Shown here one piece after another: positions 47,502 to 56,306 of a stretch of 64,000 bases of DNA (position 1 is the first letter of the stretch; every line of letters begins with the position of its first letter). The DNA comes from Actomonas aquatica (lineage in GTDB: Bacteria > Verrucomicrobiota > Verrucomicrobiia > Opitutales > Opitutaceae), in the NCBI RefSeq assembly GCF_019679435.2, contig NZ_CP139781.1, positions 1,860,001-1,924,000 of the forward strand, in the 5' to 3' direction. The translations under genes were made by a program, and so were the position numbers. The notes under the pieces were generated by a model that was not told the origin of the DNA, made no database searches, and worked only from the letters and a program-made list of their open reading frames with translations.

Positions 47502-48014
47502 CTACCAACCCGCGGCCAGCTCGAACAGCGGCAGCTCGTCGTGCAACGAGGCACGCACTTCATAGTGGTTAATCGAAGCCGAAAACGCGTTGGCCAACAG
47601 GTCCTGCAAAGTCGACTGCGCCTCCGGCAGCACCAAAAACGCCACGTAGCGCCCCGGCTCCGCCACCGATTCGGCGCGTAGCACATGGTGTTCATCGGCC
47701 TGCAGCCGCCGCGAAAGTTTGGTCGCAAACTGCAGCACCGCATCGACCTCGCGACGCTCAAGCCGCTGGGCCGCCCGACTCGACGACATGACCTCGAAAA
47801 CCACTTCGGTGTGGTCGCCGTAGATCCCTTCGAGGGCGACGCGGAAGACGGGCGCGAAGGTGCGCTGCAGCTCAGTCACCTCCTCGGATTTGGCGCCTCG
47901 CTCCACCCACGCCACGCGAATGGCGCTGGTCGCGGTCACAGTTACAGGTTCGCTCGCCCAACCCGGGGTGCAGGTGACGAGCACGAGAAGCAGGAGTTTT
48001 GCAGTGAATCTCAT
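47502..48014 (-). CDS. Exported protein, possible periplasmic binding-protein relative
   Basis: A 170-residue protein with a signal peptide (AKLLLLVLVTCTPGWA, cleavage near residue 20). The mature part (RVALEGIYGDHTEVVFEVM, RAAQRLERREVDAVLQFATKL) resembles a lobe of an ABC-transporter substrate-binding fold and is shorter than full proteins of that class. It has no membrane anchor. It is divergent from clpP. The longer frame that extends upstream overlaps clpP antisense and is not credible. Confidence 0.6.
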   Translation of the reverse strand: MRFTAKLLLLVLVTCTPGWASEPVTVTATSAIRVAWVERGAKSEEVTELQRTFAPVFRVALEGIYGDHTEVVFEVMSSSRAAQRLERREVDAVLQFATKLSRRLQADEHHVLRAESVAEPGRYVAFLVLPEAQSTLQDLLANAFSASINHYEVRASLHDELPLFELAAGW

Positions 48015-48170
48015 GATTATCAGGGGGTTGCTTTCAACAACGTCCCCGCCGCGGCTTAACTTTAGCTCCGGCGGGTCGATTCCCTCCTTCCGACGCGGCC
48101 CACCCGGCTTCGCGACGGATCTTTCCTGCCGCTTGCCAAATCCGCCCTCTCTTCCCACCGTTTGTCTTCC

Positions 48171-48821
48171 ATGCACTTTTCGAATCTTCAGCCCGGCCTC
48201 AAAGAACCCACTCCCCGCCTCGACGACGACGATGATGAGGACGAGGACCAAGAGGTGCCCTCCAAGGGTCCGGCTCCCGTCACCGCCCTCATCCAAAAGA
48301 AGTTCCTCGATCAGCGGAAAATCTTTCTCTGGGGCCCCGTCACTGACGCCTCCGCCAAGGATCTCACCGAGAAGCTCCTGTATCTCGAGGCCATGAAACC
48401 CGGCAAAGAGATCATCTTCTATCTCAACAGCCCGGGTGGTTCCGTGACCGCCGGCATGGCTGTCTACGACACCATGAAGCTCATCACCTCGCCCATCACC
48501 GTCGTGGTGACCGGCATGGCCGCTTCCATGGGCTCCATCCTGCTCTCCGGCGCCCCCAAGGGTCGTCGCCTCCTCTACCCGCACAGCCGCGTGCTCATTC
48601 ACCAGCCGCTCATTTCTGGTCGTTTCACCGGCCCCGCCACCGATATTCATATCCAGGCTCAGGAAATGGAAAAGCTGCGCGAAGAACTGAACCAGATCCT
48701 CGCCGAAGCGTCCGGTCAGCCCATCGAGCGCATCAATCAGGACACCGATCGCGACTTCTACCTCAACGCCAAGGAAGCGATCGAATACGGTCTCGCCGAC
48801 GAGATCGTGGAAAAGGTCTGA
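48171..48821 (+). CDS. clpP: ClpP-type ATP-dependent protease subunit
   Basis: A 216-residue ClpP. The catalytic triad is Ser119 (GMAASMGS), His144 (VLIHQPL) and Asp191 (NQDTDRDF). The oligomer interface helix YLNSPGGSVTAGMAVYDTMK is intact. The N-terminus carries an unusual acidic run (DDDDDEDEDQE at about 18-28) before the axial loop region. Neither clpX nor tig is adjacent, so this may be an additional ClpP copy. ATG 48171 is preferred to the TTG at 48162. A terminator follows. Confidence 0.93.
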   Translation: MHFSNLQPGLKEPTPRLDDDDDEDEDQEVPSKGPAPVTALIQKKFLDQRKIFLWGPVTDASAKDLTEKLLYLEAMKPGKEIIFYLNSPGGSVTAGMAVYDTMKLITSPITVVVTGMAASMGSILLSGAPKGRRLLYPHSRVLIHQPLISGRFTGPATDIHIQAQEMEKLREELNQILAEASGQPIERINQDTDRDFYLNAKEAIEYGLADEIVEKV

Positions 48822-48850
48822 GGTCGCCGCGCCGACACCGACTCCCTTTC

Positions 48851-48883
48851 AGCCCCGCGCCACTCAAGGTGCGGGGCTTTTTT
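48851..48883 (+). terminator. Rho-independent terminator of clpP
   Basis: AGCCCCGC (48851-48858) pairs with GCGGGGCT (48871-48878) around 12 bases that add a weak inner pairing; TTTTTT follows. Confidence 0.88.
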
Positions 48884-48919
48884 GTGGCCGCGGGCCGTGA
48901 TCAGCCGCCCACGCCTTTC

Positions 48920-50584
48920 CTAATTCTTCACGTCCGTCGTGAGCAGCGTGATCTCCTGCTCCCAATCGGCCGCTTGGCTGAACTCGCCCGCCGCCCGCGC
49001 CACCGTCACCGCTTCCCGCAGCCACGCCACGCGCTGCTCCTTGGGGAGCTCCTGATTCAAAAGATTGCCCCACGCCTTCAAGGCAGTCGCCGGGTCCTCC
49101 CATTCCACCAGTTGCCGGCTGATGGTGATCACCAAGCCCCGTTCATCCGCCCGCACCCGCCGCATGTAGGCCACGAGCCCCAGCGCCCGCAACGCCCCGG
49201 CCCGGTCGCCCGCCGCTTCTTTCAATTGCGCCTGCGCGAGCGCCATCGCCAGCGAGGGGTGTTTCGCCATTACGCCATTGGCCAACGCCAGGCGTTCCTC
49301 CATCGGAGCCTCGGACATCGCCATCATGCCGAGTTGCCGCAAACCGAGGTAGGAGGCGAACCGCCCGGGAAGTTCGTCGCGCGCCGCCCATTGCGCCTCG
49401 AAACTCACCGCGGATGGTCGATACAACGGGTCGCCGATCACCACACTCTGCCACGACAAAACCGGGATGGAAAAATACGCCGCCTCCCCCAAGGTCGCCC
49501 CCGCCAGCAACGCCCGCACGATGTGCTGCGGCCGATGCGTGAACTCCAGATACGGTTCATACACATTGCCAAAGGTCGCCGCCACGCCCCGCCCGACCAG
49601 TGGCCCGACCCAGCCGCCATTGTTGAGCGACCGCAGTGACGACGCCGAAAAACTGTGCAGGTGCAACGCGATCGCCCCCGGCGCAAACTCGTAGTCCGGC
49701 GGCAAAAATGGTCCGTTCACCCGACTCGTATACCACCCCATATACCACGCCACGCCATCCGCTCGCGCCTCCGCCGGAAAGGTGCTCTTCTCCCGGTCCA
49801 CCTGCGGCGCCCAGCCCGCCGCCGTAAGCGCCTTTTCCGTATCGCCAAACCACGTATCGCCCAGTTTGTGCGGGCCGCCGATATCCACTATCGCGCGCCC
49901 GATCAGGCCCCGTCGCTCAGCGATCAAGGCCGACTCCACCAGGTTGCGCGCGGCCGGATAGGACGGTCCGTCGAGTCGTGCCACCCGCACCACGCTCCCG
50001 CGTTCCCACAGATCCGGCCGGTTCTTCTGAAAAAGCCGATTCGGCAAATAACCGTGCCGCCGCGATTCGTTGACCGCCAGGACCGCCAACTCGGAATCCA
50101 CCGCCGCCCGATTGGTGCGCACCGCCTGCCGATCCGACTCCGGGCCATCAGAGGGAATTTCATCCGACTGGCGGATCTTCAGCGGCACTCCCCGCACCGT
50201 CACCAAATAACTGATACGGTGGCTCGATATCGACATACGCGTGCGTCCGGCGTCATCCACCAGATTCATCGGCACGGCCTGCAGCCAATCGTGCTCGATC
50301 AACCAACTCCGCAGCGGCTCCAGAAGCTGCGTCACGTAAATCGGCCAACTGATCTCCTCCCCGGCCGGCAAATCCAACGCCACGATGTTGGCCCGCGGGA
50401 TGGCCCGCTCGTCGGCGTAAAACCGCGCCAACTGCACCGAGTCGGGATCGTTGGCGTTGGCCACGATCACGACCCGCTCCGCCTCGTCGGGCACAGGGGC
50501 AAAGGTCAACGGCGTCGCCGCGATCAGGCCCGCGGTCCCTCCGAGCCCGAGCACCCACCCAACCAGCCTCAGCCAACCTCTCAT
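48920..50584 (-). CDS. TIGR03790-family exported protein
   Basis: A 554-residue protein with a signal peptide (LVGWVLGLGGTAGLIAATP). The N-terminal part matches the uncharacterised TIGR03790 family: VVIVANANDPDSVQLARFYADERAIPRAN is echoed at about 35-65, then SYLVTVRGVPLKI and WYMGWYTSRVNGPFL. A C-terminal helical region (about 440-540) looks TPR-like. Function is unknown. The start ATG 50584 overlaps the crcB stop by 4 bases, placing it at the end of the infC-amidase-crcB transcript. Confidence 0.8.
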   Translation of the reverse strand: MRGWLRLVGWVLGLGGTAGLIAATPLTFAPVPDEAERVVIVANANDPDSVQLARFYADERAIPRANIVALDLPAGEEISWPIYVTQLLEPLRSWLIEHDWLQAVPMNLVDDAGRTRMSISSHRISYLVTVRGVPLKIRQSDEIPSDGPESDRQAVRTNRAAVDSELAVLAVNESRRHGYLPNRLFQKNRPDLWERGSVVRVARLDGPSYPAARNLVESALIAERRGLIGRAIVDIGGPHKLGDTWFGDTEKALTAAGWAPQVDREKSTFPAEARADGVAWYMGWYTSRVNGPFLPPDYEFAPGAIALHLHSFSASSLRSLNNGGWVGPLVGRGVAATFGNVYEPYLEFTHRPQHIVRALLAGATLGEAAYFSIPVLSWQSVVIGDPLYRPSAVSFEAQWAARDELPGRFASYLGLRQLGMMAMSEAPMEERLALANGVMAKHPSLAMALAQAQLKEAAGDRAGALRALGLVAYMRRVRADERGLVITISRQLVEWEDPATALKAWGNLLNQELPKEQRVAWLREAVTVARAAGEFSQAADWEQEITLLTTDVKN

Positions 50585-50967
50585 GCGGCGCCCGTCCACA
50601 AACGGCCGAGTCGCCAGCCCAACCACGTCATGACCACGCAGACCAAGACCGACACCGCCACATGCAGCAGCGCTGTCCCGATCTGCCCTTGCCGCACCTG
50701 CTCCAGCGTCTGCCAGCTGAAACTCGAGAAGGTGGTGAACCCACCGCAAAAACCGATCGCGGCAAAGGCGTGCCAATGCGGCTGATCCGTCGCTCCGGTC
50801 TCCCCCAACCGACCGAGCACAAACCCGATCACGAGCGAGCCCAGCAGATTGGCCAGCATGGTGCCCCAGGGCAACTTGCCCGCCGGCACCCACCAGGCCA
50901 CCCCCATCCGCAGCATCGATCCCAGGGCGCCTCCGAGGCCGGCAATGAGGAGGTGGGAAATCGACAT
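50581..50967 (-). CDS. crcB: Fluoride channel CrcB/Fluc
   Basis: A 128-residue four-helix membrane protein. Family motifs are present: GGALGSMLRM in helix 1, GTMLANLLGSLVIGF in helix 2 and GFCGGFTTFSSFSWQT, the fluoride-track Phe box, in helix 3. It exports F- as a dual-topology dimer. It lies 2 bases after the amidase stop and overlaps the next gene by 4 bases. No fluoride riboswitch is possible in such a tight spacing. Confidence 0.95.
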   Translation of the reverse strand: MSISHLLIAGLGGALGSMLRMGVAWWVPAGKLPWGTMLANLLGSLVIGFVLGRLGETGATDQPHWHAFAAIGFCGGFTTFSSFSWQTLEQVRQGQIGTALLHVAVSVLVCVVMTWLGWRLGRLWTGAA

Positions 50968-50969
50968 GG

Positions 50970-52067
50970 TCAGGAGGATTGGGTGGACAGCACGAGGTTC
51001 GCATAAGCGACCACCCCGTTGGCGATCGCGCGGGCAATCTCGGCGCGAAACTCCGGTGAGGCAATCCTCCGGGCTTCGGCGTCATTGGTCAGGTAGGCCG
51101 ATTCCACCAGCACCGCCGGACACTTCGCCAGCCGCAGCACGGCAAACCGCGCCCGCTTGAGACCGCGGTCCACCGATCCGATCTGGCCCTGCAGGCTACG
51201 ATGCATCTGGTAACCCAACACTGCATTCCACGGGTCGCTGCCATTGCCGAGCTCATGGGTATGGTCGCTCGGATCGTCCTTGTCGCTCGACGTCGAACGC
51301 TGGTGCTGCGGCGTGCAGATGTAGGTCTCGGTGCCGCGCACACTCTCCCGTCCCGCCGCATTGAAATGCACGCTCACAAACAGATCGGCCTTCGCCTGCT
51401 GGCCGATGAGGGCCCGCTCCGCCAAACCGATGTAGGTGTCGTCCTCCCGCGTCATCACCACCTCAAACCCCTGCGCGGTGAGCAGCGCTTTGAGCCGTTT
51501 GGCCACATCGAGGGCGAAGGTCTTCTCCTGCAGTTTAAACGTTTTGTGCGCCGTCCCGCCGTCCTTACCGCCGTGCCCCGCATCGATCACGATGCGCTTC
51601 ACCGGCCGCAGGCTATCGGCGTAGGTCGCCGGCCGCAGCAAGGGTGCCAGCAGCTTCTCGGCATCGATGCGATCGATCCAGATCCGCCCCTCGCGCACCA
51701 CCGTGCCCAGTCCCATGAAGAGGCGCAGGCCGTTGAACTCGATCTCGCGCGAATCGACCTCCAACACGATCGTCGTCCACGCGCTGGCGAAGCGTTGCCG
51801 TTTGCCCGGCTCGATCCACTCCCCGCTTAAATTGTAGCGGGCCAGGAACGCGGCGACGTCGAGGTAGTGCGACTCGCCCACCGGCACCGTCGGCAGGTGG
51901 TCGGTGGCCCGAAACGTCTCCGCGGGCGTCGCCGCCGATGCTGCGTTTGTCGCCCCCACCGATCCCAGCAGAATGCAAAGCGCCACGAGCAGACCGTGAG
52001 CAGAAAACAGCACATCCCGCCGGGGGAGACCGGCGGGATGTTTGCAGAACAGCCATGGACGTCGCAT
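50970..52067 (-). CDS. N-acetylmuramoyl-L-alanine amidase (Amidase_3)
   Basis: A 365-residue exported cell-wall amidase. A signal segment (LLVALCILLGSVGATNAASA) follows about 25 cationic residues. An AMIN-like N-terminal part occupies about 50-170. The zinc amidase domain starts at IDAGHGGKDGG (first His), LQEKTFALDVAKRLKALL (Glu), then SVHFNA (second His) and LVESAYLTN (catalytic Glu). It cleaves the amide between MurNAc and the peptide stem, normally at division. It lies 12 bases after infC. Confidence 0.92.
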   Translation of the reverse strand: MRRPWLFCKHPAGLPRRDVLFSAHGLLVALCILLGSVGATNAASAATPAETFRATDHLPTVPVGESHYLDVAAFLARYNLSGEWIEPGKRQRFASAWTTIVLEVDSREIEFNGLRLFMGLGTVVREGRIWIDRIDAEKLLAPLLRPATYADSLRPVKRIVIDAGHGGKDGGTAHKTFKLQEKTFALDVAKRLKALLTAQGFEVVMTREDDTYIGLAERALIGQQAKADLFVSVHFNAAGRESVRGTETYICTPQHQRSTSSDKDDPSDHTHELGNGSDPWNAVLGYQMHRSLQGQIGSVDRGLKRARFAVLRLAKCPAVLVESAYLTNDAEARRIASPEFRAEIARAIANGVVAYANLVLSTQSS

Positions 52068-52079
52068 GGCCGGGAAAAC

Positions 52080-52763
52080 TCAGGACTCGTCGGACGCTTC
52101 GTCGTCAGCCGGAGCGTCACCGCTCGACTTATGCTCGTCGGGCGCGGGCCCCTTGGCCTTCGGCGTGTAATATTTCAGCTTCCGCTTGTTGGCCGGATGC
52201 GGCGTCATCATGACGTTGATCTGGCGGCCGTTGAGCTTCGGCTCGCTGTCGGCATGACCCATGCCCACGAGTTCCTCGATGGCGCGCGTCATGACCTGGA
52301 AACCGATCTCGGTGTGGGCCATTTCACGGCCGCGGAACTTAAGCCGCAGCTTCACCTTGGCGCCCTCATTAAGGAACTCCTCGGCGTGACGCAGCTTGGT
52401 CACGAGGTCGTGATCGTCGATGCGCGGGGACAGCTCCACCTCCTTGATTTTCGAAGCGGTCGACTTGGAGTGCGAAGACTTCTTCGACTCCTCGTAGACA
52501 TACTTGCCGAAATCCATGATGCGGCACACCGGCGGGCGGGCCTGCGGGGCGACCTCGACCAGGTCCAGATTGAACTGCTGCGCGAGGGTCAACGCCTTCT
52601 CGGTCGGCAGCACTCCGAGCTGCTTGCCCTCAGGCGAGATTACCCGGATTTCGGGGACCCGAATCCGCTGGTTACGGCGGATATGGGCGTAGGGGTCATT
52701 GTTTCGGCGGAAGTTTCGACCGCCGCGACGTTTACCGCCGCCAAATGAAAAGGATGTAGCCAT
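52080..52763 (-). CDS. infC: Translation initiation factor IF-3
   Basis: A 227-residue IF-3. The N-domain (RRNQRIRVPEIRVIS, GVLPTEKALTLAQQFNLDLVEV) and linker (DFGKYVYEESKKS) are followed by the C-domain (VELSPRIDDHDLVTKLRHAEEFL, LRFRGREMAHTE-like block). It discriminates the initiator tRNA on the 30S subunit. Extra parts are an N-terminal Gly/Arg-rich stretch and a C-terminal acidic tail (DDEASDES). rpmI and rplT, its usual partners, are not downstream; amidase, crcB and a TIGR03790 gene are instead. ATG 52763 is used; a TTG precedes it by one codon. Confidence 0.95.
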   Translation of the reverse strand: MATSFSFGGGKRRGGRNFRRNNDPYAHIRRNQRIRVPEIRVISPEGKQLGVLPTEKALTLAQQFNLDLVEVAPQARPPVCRIMDFGKYVYEESKKSSHSKSTASKIKEVELSPRIDDHDLVTKLRHAEEFLNEGAKVKLRLKFRGREMAHTEIGFQVMTRAIEELVGMGHADSEPKLNGRQINVMMTPHPANKRKLKYYTPKAKGPAPDEHKSSGDAPADDEASDES

Positions 52764-52878
52764 CAAATAAGGTTCAACTCGAGTAGATCGGGACGCTTTT
52801 CTCCCGCTCCCAGCGCGATTTCAACAACGAAGTCGCGGGGAAAGTGCGTCCCGGAGAGGAAGTAACGACAGGACGTCG

Positions 52879-53271
52879 TCATACACTGAAGCTTTCGCCA
52901 CAGGAGCAACTGGCCTTGGCATTGGGGTTGGAGAACTTGAAACCGCCGGCGATGAGTTTCGCCGAATAGTCCAGTTCCGTGCCCTTCAGGTAGAGGGCGG
53001 TCTTGGGGTCGACCAGCACCTGCGCCCCGGCGGAGCGCACCAGAATGTCGCCTCGCCGCGGCTCGCGCACGAAGCGCAGCTTGTAGCTGAGGCCATTGCA
53101 ACCGCCGCCCGTGATCGCCACCCGCAGGTAGTTGCCCTGCTGCTCGCGCTCGATGAGCGCAGCCACCTTGAGCCCGGCGGCCTCGGTGAGGCGCACCAGA
53201 TTCTCATTGCCCTCGCGCACCCCTTCGGGAGTCGCGGTGGCCGGTGGCGGTGTGACGGTTTCGGACGACAT
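52879..53271 (-). CDS. A-type Fe-S carrier (IscA/ErpA/SufA family)
   Basis: A 130-residue HesB/IscA-fold protein. The three cluster-ligand cysteines are present: Cys58 (GGGCNGLSY) and Cys122/Cys124 (SCSCGESF). A Pro/Thr-rich N-terminal stretch of about 20 residues precedes the domain. It delivers Fe-S clusters to apo-proteins and probably works with SufBCD-T encoded about 20 kb away. Whether it is SufA or ErpA in role cannot be told. It is followed by infC after 115 bases. Confidence 0.93.
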   Translation of the reverse strand: MSSETVTPPPATATPEGVREGNENLVRLTEAAGLKVAALIEREQQGNYLRVAITGGGCNGLSYKLRFVREPRRGDILVRSAGAQVLVDPKTALYLKGTELDYSAKLIAGGFKFSNPNAKASCSCGESFSV

Positions 53272-53404
53272 AGTCACTCGGAGACTATCGGTGTGCCGCC
53301 GCACAAATCAAGCGGCCTTCCGAGTCTGCCCCACTGGATACTCACCATTTTCTCCGAAAACGTGTAAGGAAACCCCGGCGACTTGCGCCTGATAGAGCAA
53401 ACCC

Positions 53405-53896
53405 ATGAGTCCGCCGGATCAACACGACACCTTCCAGGACTGGATCACCGCTCACGCGGGTATCCTGCACAAGGTCGCCCGATCCTACTGCGAGCGGCCG
53501 GCCGACCGGGAAGATCTGTTGCAGGAAATCCAGCTCGCTATCTGGCACGCCATTCCGGCCTTTCAAGGCGGCAGCCGGGTATCGTCCTACCTCTACCGCA
53601 TCGCCCTGAACCGCGCCATTTCTTGGGTGCGTCGTGAAAGCAGTCAGCGCCGGCGCCACGAAAAACTCGCGGCGGAACCCGTCCACGTCGCGCCTGAGCC
53701 GGAAGACCCGCGCCTCGCCCTGATTTATGCCGAGATCCGCCGCCTCAACAAGATCGAGCGCGCGCTCATCCTCCTGCAGCTCGACGGTTTCAGCTACGAC
53801 GAGATCGCCACCGCCCTCGGCCTCACCGCCACCAACGTCGGCGCCCGCCTCACCCGCATTCGCCAAAAATTAGCCACCAACCTGAAGGACCAATAA
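53405..53896 (+). CDS. ECF-type RNA polymerase sigma factor
   Basis: A 163-residue sigma-70 family protein. Region 2 (CERPADREDLLQEIQLAIWHA, SYLYRIALNRAISWVRR) and region 4 (LNKIERALILLQLDGFSYDEIATALG, NVGARLTRIRQKL) are both recognisable. It directs transcription of an unknown regulon. Four bases later a membrane protein gene starts; the pair looks like a sigma factor and its membrane-bound anti-sigma partner. Confidence 0.9.
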   Translation: MSPPDQHDTFQDWITAHAGILHKVARSYCERPADREDLLQEIQLAIWHAIPAFQGGSRVSSYLYRIALNRAISWVRRESSQRRRHEKLAAEPVHVAPEPEDPRLALIYAEIRRLNKIERALILLQLDGFSYDEIATALGLTATNVGARLTRIRQKLATNLKDQ

Positions 53897-53899
53897 GCC

Positions 53900-54511
53900 A
53901 TGAGCCTCGACGAAATGGAATCCACCTGGCACCAGCAGCCCCCCCCGCCCCCCTCATCCGCCCCGCACGACTGGATCGAGCAGACGCGCCGTTCGTTCCG
54001 TTGGCACGCCTTGCTCGTGCTGTTTGGTGCGCTCGCCAATGGCATCGGGCTCATCCTGCAGCTTCACCGGCTTCTCACCGACCCGGGCCGCACCTTCAGC
54101 AACAGTTTCTGGGAACTCCTGATCCCCGGACTCACTTTTCTGATCTGTCTCGTCGGCGCTGTGCTGCTGCGTCGCGCGCTGCAACGCTACCACTCGCTCC
54201 AACACGATACCCGCCGCTGTCTCGAACACATCCTCCACGAAAAACGCCAGGAGATCACTGCGCTCACCGTTTGGCTACCGCTCACTTATCTGGGCTTCAT
54301 GGGACTCGTCATCCTGGGCAAATTTCAGTCCATCGCCGCCGAGTTCGAATCCCCGGCCAATGCGTGGTCGGGCGCGTGGATGGCCGCCGTGCTTTTCATC
54401 GTCGCCGGAGCCTTCCTCTTCCATCGCGCCAACGCCTTTCTCAAGCCCGAGGTGCGTGAGCTCGAAGCCACCCTCCACGCCTTGGATGTCGACTTGGCGC
54501 CGCGTCAGTAA
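53900..54511 (+). CDS. Membrane protein, possible anti-sigma partner
   Basis: A 203-residue protein with an N-terminal Pro-rich cytoplasmic part (QQPPPPPSSAPHDW, about 12-25) and four hydrophobic segments (roughly 37-57, 70-90, 125-142, 158-176). No zinc anti-sigma motif (HxxxCxxC) is visible. Its place 4 bases behind an ECF sigma gene suggests it holds that sigma factor at the membrane, but there is no sequence proof. Its 3' end overlaps the converging draT end by 7 bases. Confidence 0.7.
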   Translation: MSLDEMESTWHQQPPPPPSSAPHDWIEQTRRSFRWHALLVLFGALANGIGLILQLHRLLTDPGRTFSNSFWELLIPGLTFLICLVGAVLLRRALQRYHSLQHDTRRCLEHILHEKRQEITALTVWLPLTYLGFMGLVILGKFQSIAAEFESPANAWSGAWMAAVLFIVAGAFLFHRANAFLKPEVRELEATLHALDVDLAPRQ

Positions 54512-55308
54512 CGCAGCCGCCGCACCTGATACTCCCCGCCGAGCACCAGAAACTCCGCCTCGCCCGCCAACAGCTGCGGCGGCAACAGGCCGCTGAAACA
54601 CACGATCTTGCTCAGCGGCACCCGCGCCTCCCAGACCGACGAGCCAAACTCCCACGCCACTTCACGATCCGCCGTGAAGGAGCTCAGGTTGTTCAGCCGC
54701 ACCAGCGTGCCGTCCGCATCGCCACCATCCTGCACCGCATATTCCTCCGGATCGTGGGTGCCGCGATAAAGCGTCAGCCAACGTTCGCCCGGATACCGCC
54801 GCGCCAGCTCGTCCTGGCAAAAGGTATAAAGCAGATCCAATTGCATCGCGACGCCTATGGTGCGCGCCGCCCCGCGCATGCGGTCGTTCCAATAATGCTC
54901 CCGCGCCGCCGCATCCTCGACCAGCCGTCCGCGATGGTAGGTCGCCGGCAACCCGAACCGACTTTCGATCCAGGCTTTTAGCACCGCGCCGGAGTGCCCG
55001 TTGCTATCGGCTCCCCAACCGTGGAGCAGTTGCACGTAACTGTGCCGCAGACTCGACCGCGCCGCATTCGCGTGCTCCTGCCACTCGTGCAGGCGAAACT
55101 TCACCGACACGTAATCATGGAACACCCGCCCGCGCTCCATCGGATCATCGATCGTCGCCAGTCGCTCGAACAAACGTCGGTCCGTCGCCCGCACACCCTC
55201 CAGCTCCAGCGGCTGCGGATCCGCCTGAAACTCCACCGCCCCGATCGTCCAGGGCGATAGGTTACAACGGTTGAAAGTGACGCGTTCGTCAGAAGCGGGA
55301 GCCGGCAT
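54505..55308 (-). CDS. draT: Dinitrogenase reductase ADP-ribosyltransferase DraT
   Basis: A 267-residue enzyme matching DraT from N- to C-terminus: FNRCNLSPW at the start, FQADPQPLELEGVR, SLRHSYVQLLHGWGADSNG, LKAWIESRFGLPATYHRG and LTLYRGTHDPEEY. DraT transfers ADP-ribose from NAD+ to an Arg of NifH and switches nitrogenase off when ammonium or darkness appears. It follows draG directly. A TTG at 55347 overlaps the draG stop (TTGA) and would add 13 residues; ATG 55308 gives the usual N-terminus. No nif gene lies in the window. Confidence 0.9.
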   Translation of the reverse strand: MPAPASDERVTFNRCNLSPWTIGAVEFQADPQPLELEGVRATDRRLFERLATIDDPMERGRVFHDYVSVKFRLHEWQEHANAARSSLRHSYVQLLHGWGADSNGHSGAVLKAWIESRFGLPATYHRGRLVEDAAAREHYWNDRMRGAARTIGVAMQLDLLYTFCQDELARRYPGERWLTLYRGTHDPEEYAVQDGGDADGTLVRLNNLSSFTADREVAWEFGSSVWEARVPLSKIVCFSGLLPPQLLAGEAEFLVLGGEYQVRRLRY

Positions 55309-55343
55309 GGCGGAAGGAGCCACGAGGATGCGCGCGTGCCCGC

Positions 55344-56249
55344 TCAAGTCGAGCGCGCAGCCGTGACCTGCGGGGCCAATTCCAACAACGCGATCGCCTG
55401 CGCGCGAATCTCGCGCTGCACCTCGCGATCGAGTTTGCGCAACCAGCGCGCCGGAATCGCCTCCACGCCGTGATGCGCCCCGGCGAGTTGTCCGGCGAGC
55501 GCCCCCGCTGTATCCGCGTCACCACCACGGTTCACCGCCCGCACCACACAACTCTCGAAGTCGCTCGTGTGGAAAAACGCGTCACACACCGTCTGCATCG
55601 TATCGACCACATACCCGCTCGTATTGCCCGGCCACGGCTCAAACCGAAACACGCGATGCGCCGCGACCAACGCATCCGCAATCCGCCGCGCCCCGGCCAT
55701 CCCCTCGCCGCGCAACAAGGCCTGCGTCATCCGCCCCAACGCCACCGTCGCGGCATCGGAATAACGATGGTTGTGCGTCACGTGAGCCTGTGCCACCGCC
55801 CGCTCGCACCACAGGTCATCGTCGCCCAGCGTGGCGATCGCCAGCGGCAGATGCCGCATCGCTGCGCCGTTGCCGCCATCCTCCTCCGCCGGCGGCGACA
55901 TCAGGGTGCCGTCCATCGTGTAACGACGCAGGCCGCGCCGACAGGTGTTGCCGATATCGATCGGCTTCGACCGCATCCAGTCCACCCACGCCTCGGCCAC
56001 GTGATGCAGGTCCCACGGTCCTTTCAACAAGGCCCGCCCCAGCGCGATCGCCATCTCCGTGTCATCGGTCACCCGCCCCGGCCGCAGCCGCAGCCAACCG
56101 CCCCCTACCATCTGCCGATGCACCCCATAGGTCCCGGCGATCTCATGCGCCGTCATAAACTCCACCGTCGCCCCCAGCGCGTCACCTACCGCCAGTCCAA
56201 GGTAGGCGCCCAGTGACCGACTCGAAAGCGGGGTATCCGGCGACGTCAT
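55344..56249 (-). CDS. draG: ADP-ribosyl-dinitrogenase reductase hydrolase DraG
   Basis: A 301-residue ADP-ribosylglycohydrolase. The dinuclear Mn site residues are visible in TDDTEM (61-66) and NRGGDADTAG (240-249), with GLAVGDALGATVEF near the start and NTSGYVVDTMQTVC in between. DraG removes the ADP-ribose added by DraT and reactivates nitrogenase. ATG 56249 is used; a longer frame to 56294 adds nothing recognisable. It lies 57 bases downstream of pdxA on the same strand. Confidence 0.93.
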   Translation of the reverse strand: MTSPDTPLSSRSLGAYLGLAVGDALGATVEFMTAHEIAGTYGVHRQMVGGGWLRLRPGRVTDDTEMAIALGRALLKGPWDLHHVAEAWVDWMRSKPIDIGNTCRRGLRRYTMDGTLMSPPAEEDGGNGAAMRHLPLAIATLGDDDLWCERAVAQAHVTHNHRYSDAATVALGRMTQALLRGEGMAGARRIADALVAAHRVFRFEPWPGNTSGYVVDTMQTVCDAFFHTSDFESCVVRAVNRGGDADTAGALAGQLAGAHHGVEAIPARWLRKLDREVQREIRAQAIALLELAPQVTAARST

Positions 56250-56306
56250 GCGCGTCGCCGTGGAGCATGCCGCATTCCAATCACCGCGCGTCACCGCGCC
56301 AGCCGA

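Noticed and set aside
50585..51085. N-terminal extension of the TIGR03790 gene
   Set aside because: Overlaps all of crcB out of frame; ATG 50584 gives a signal peptide.
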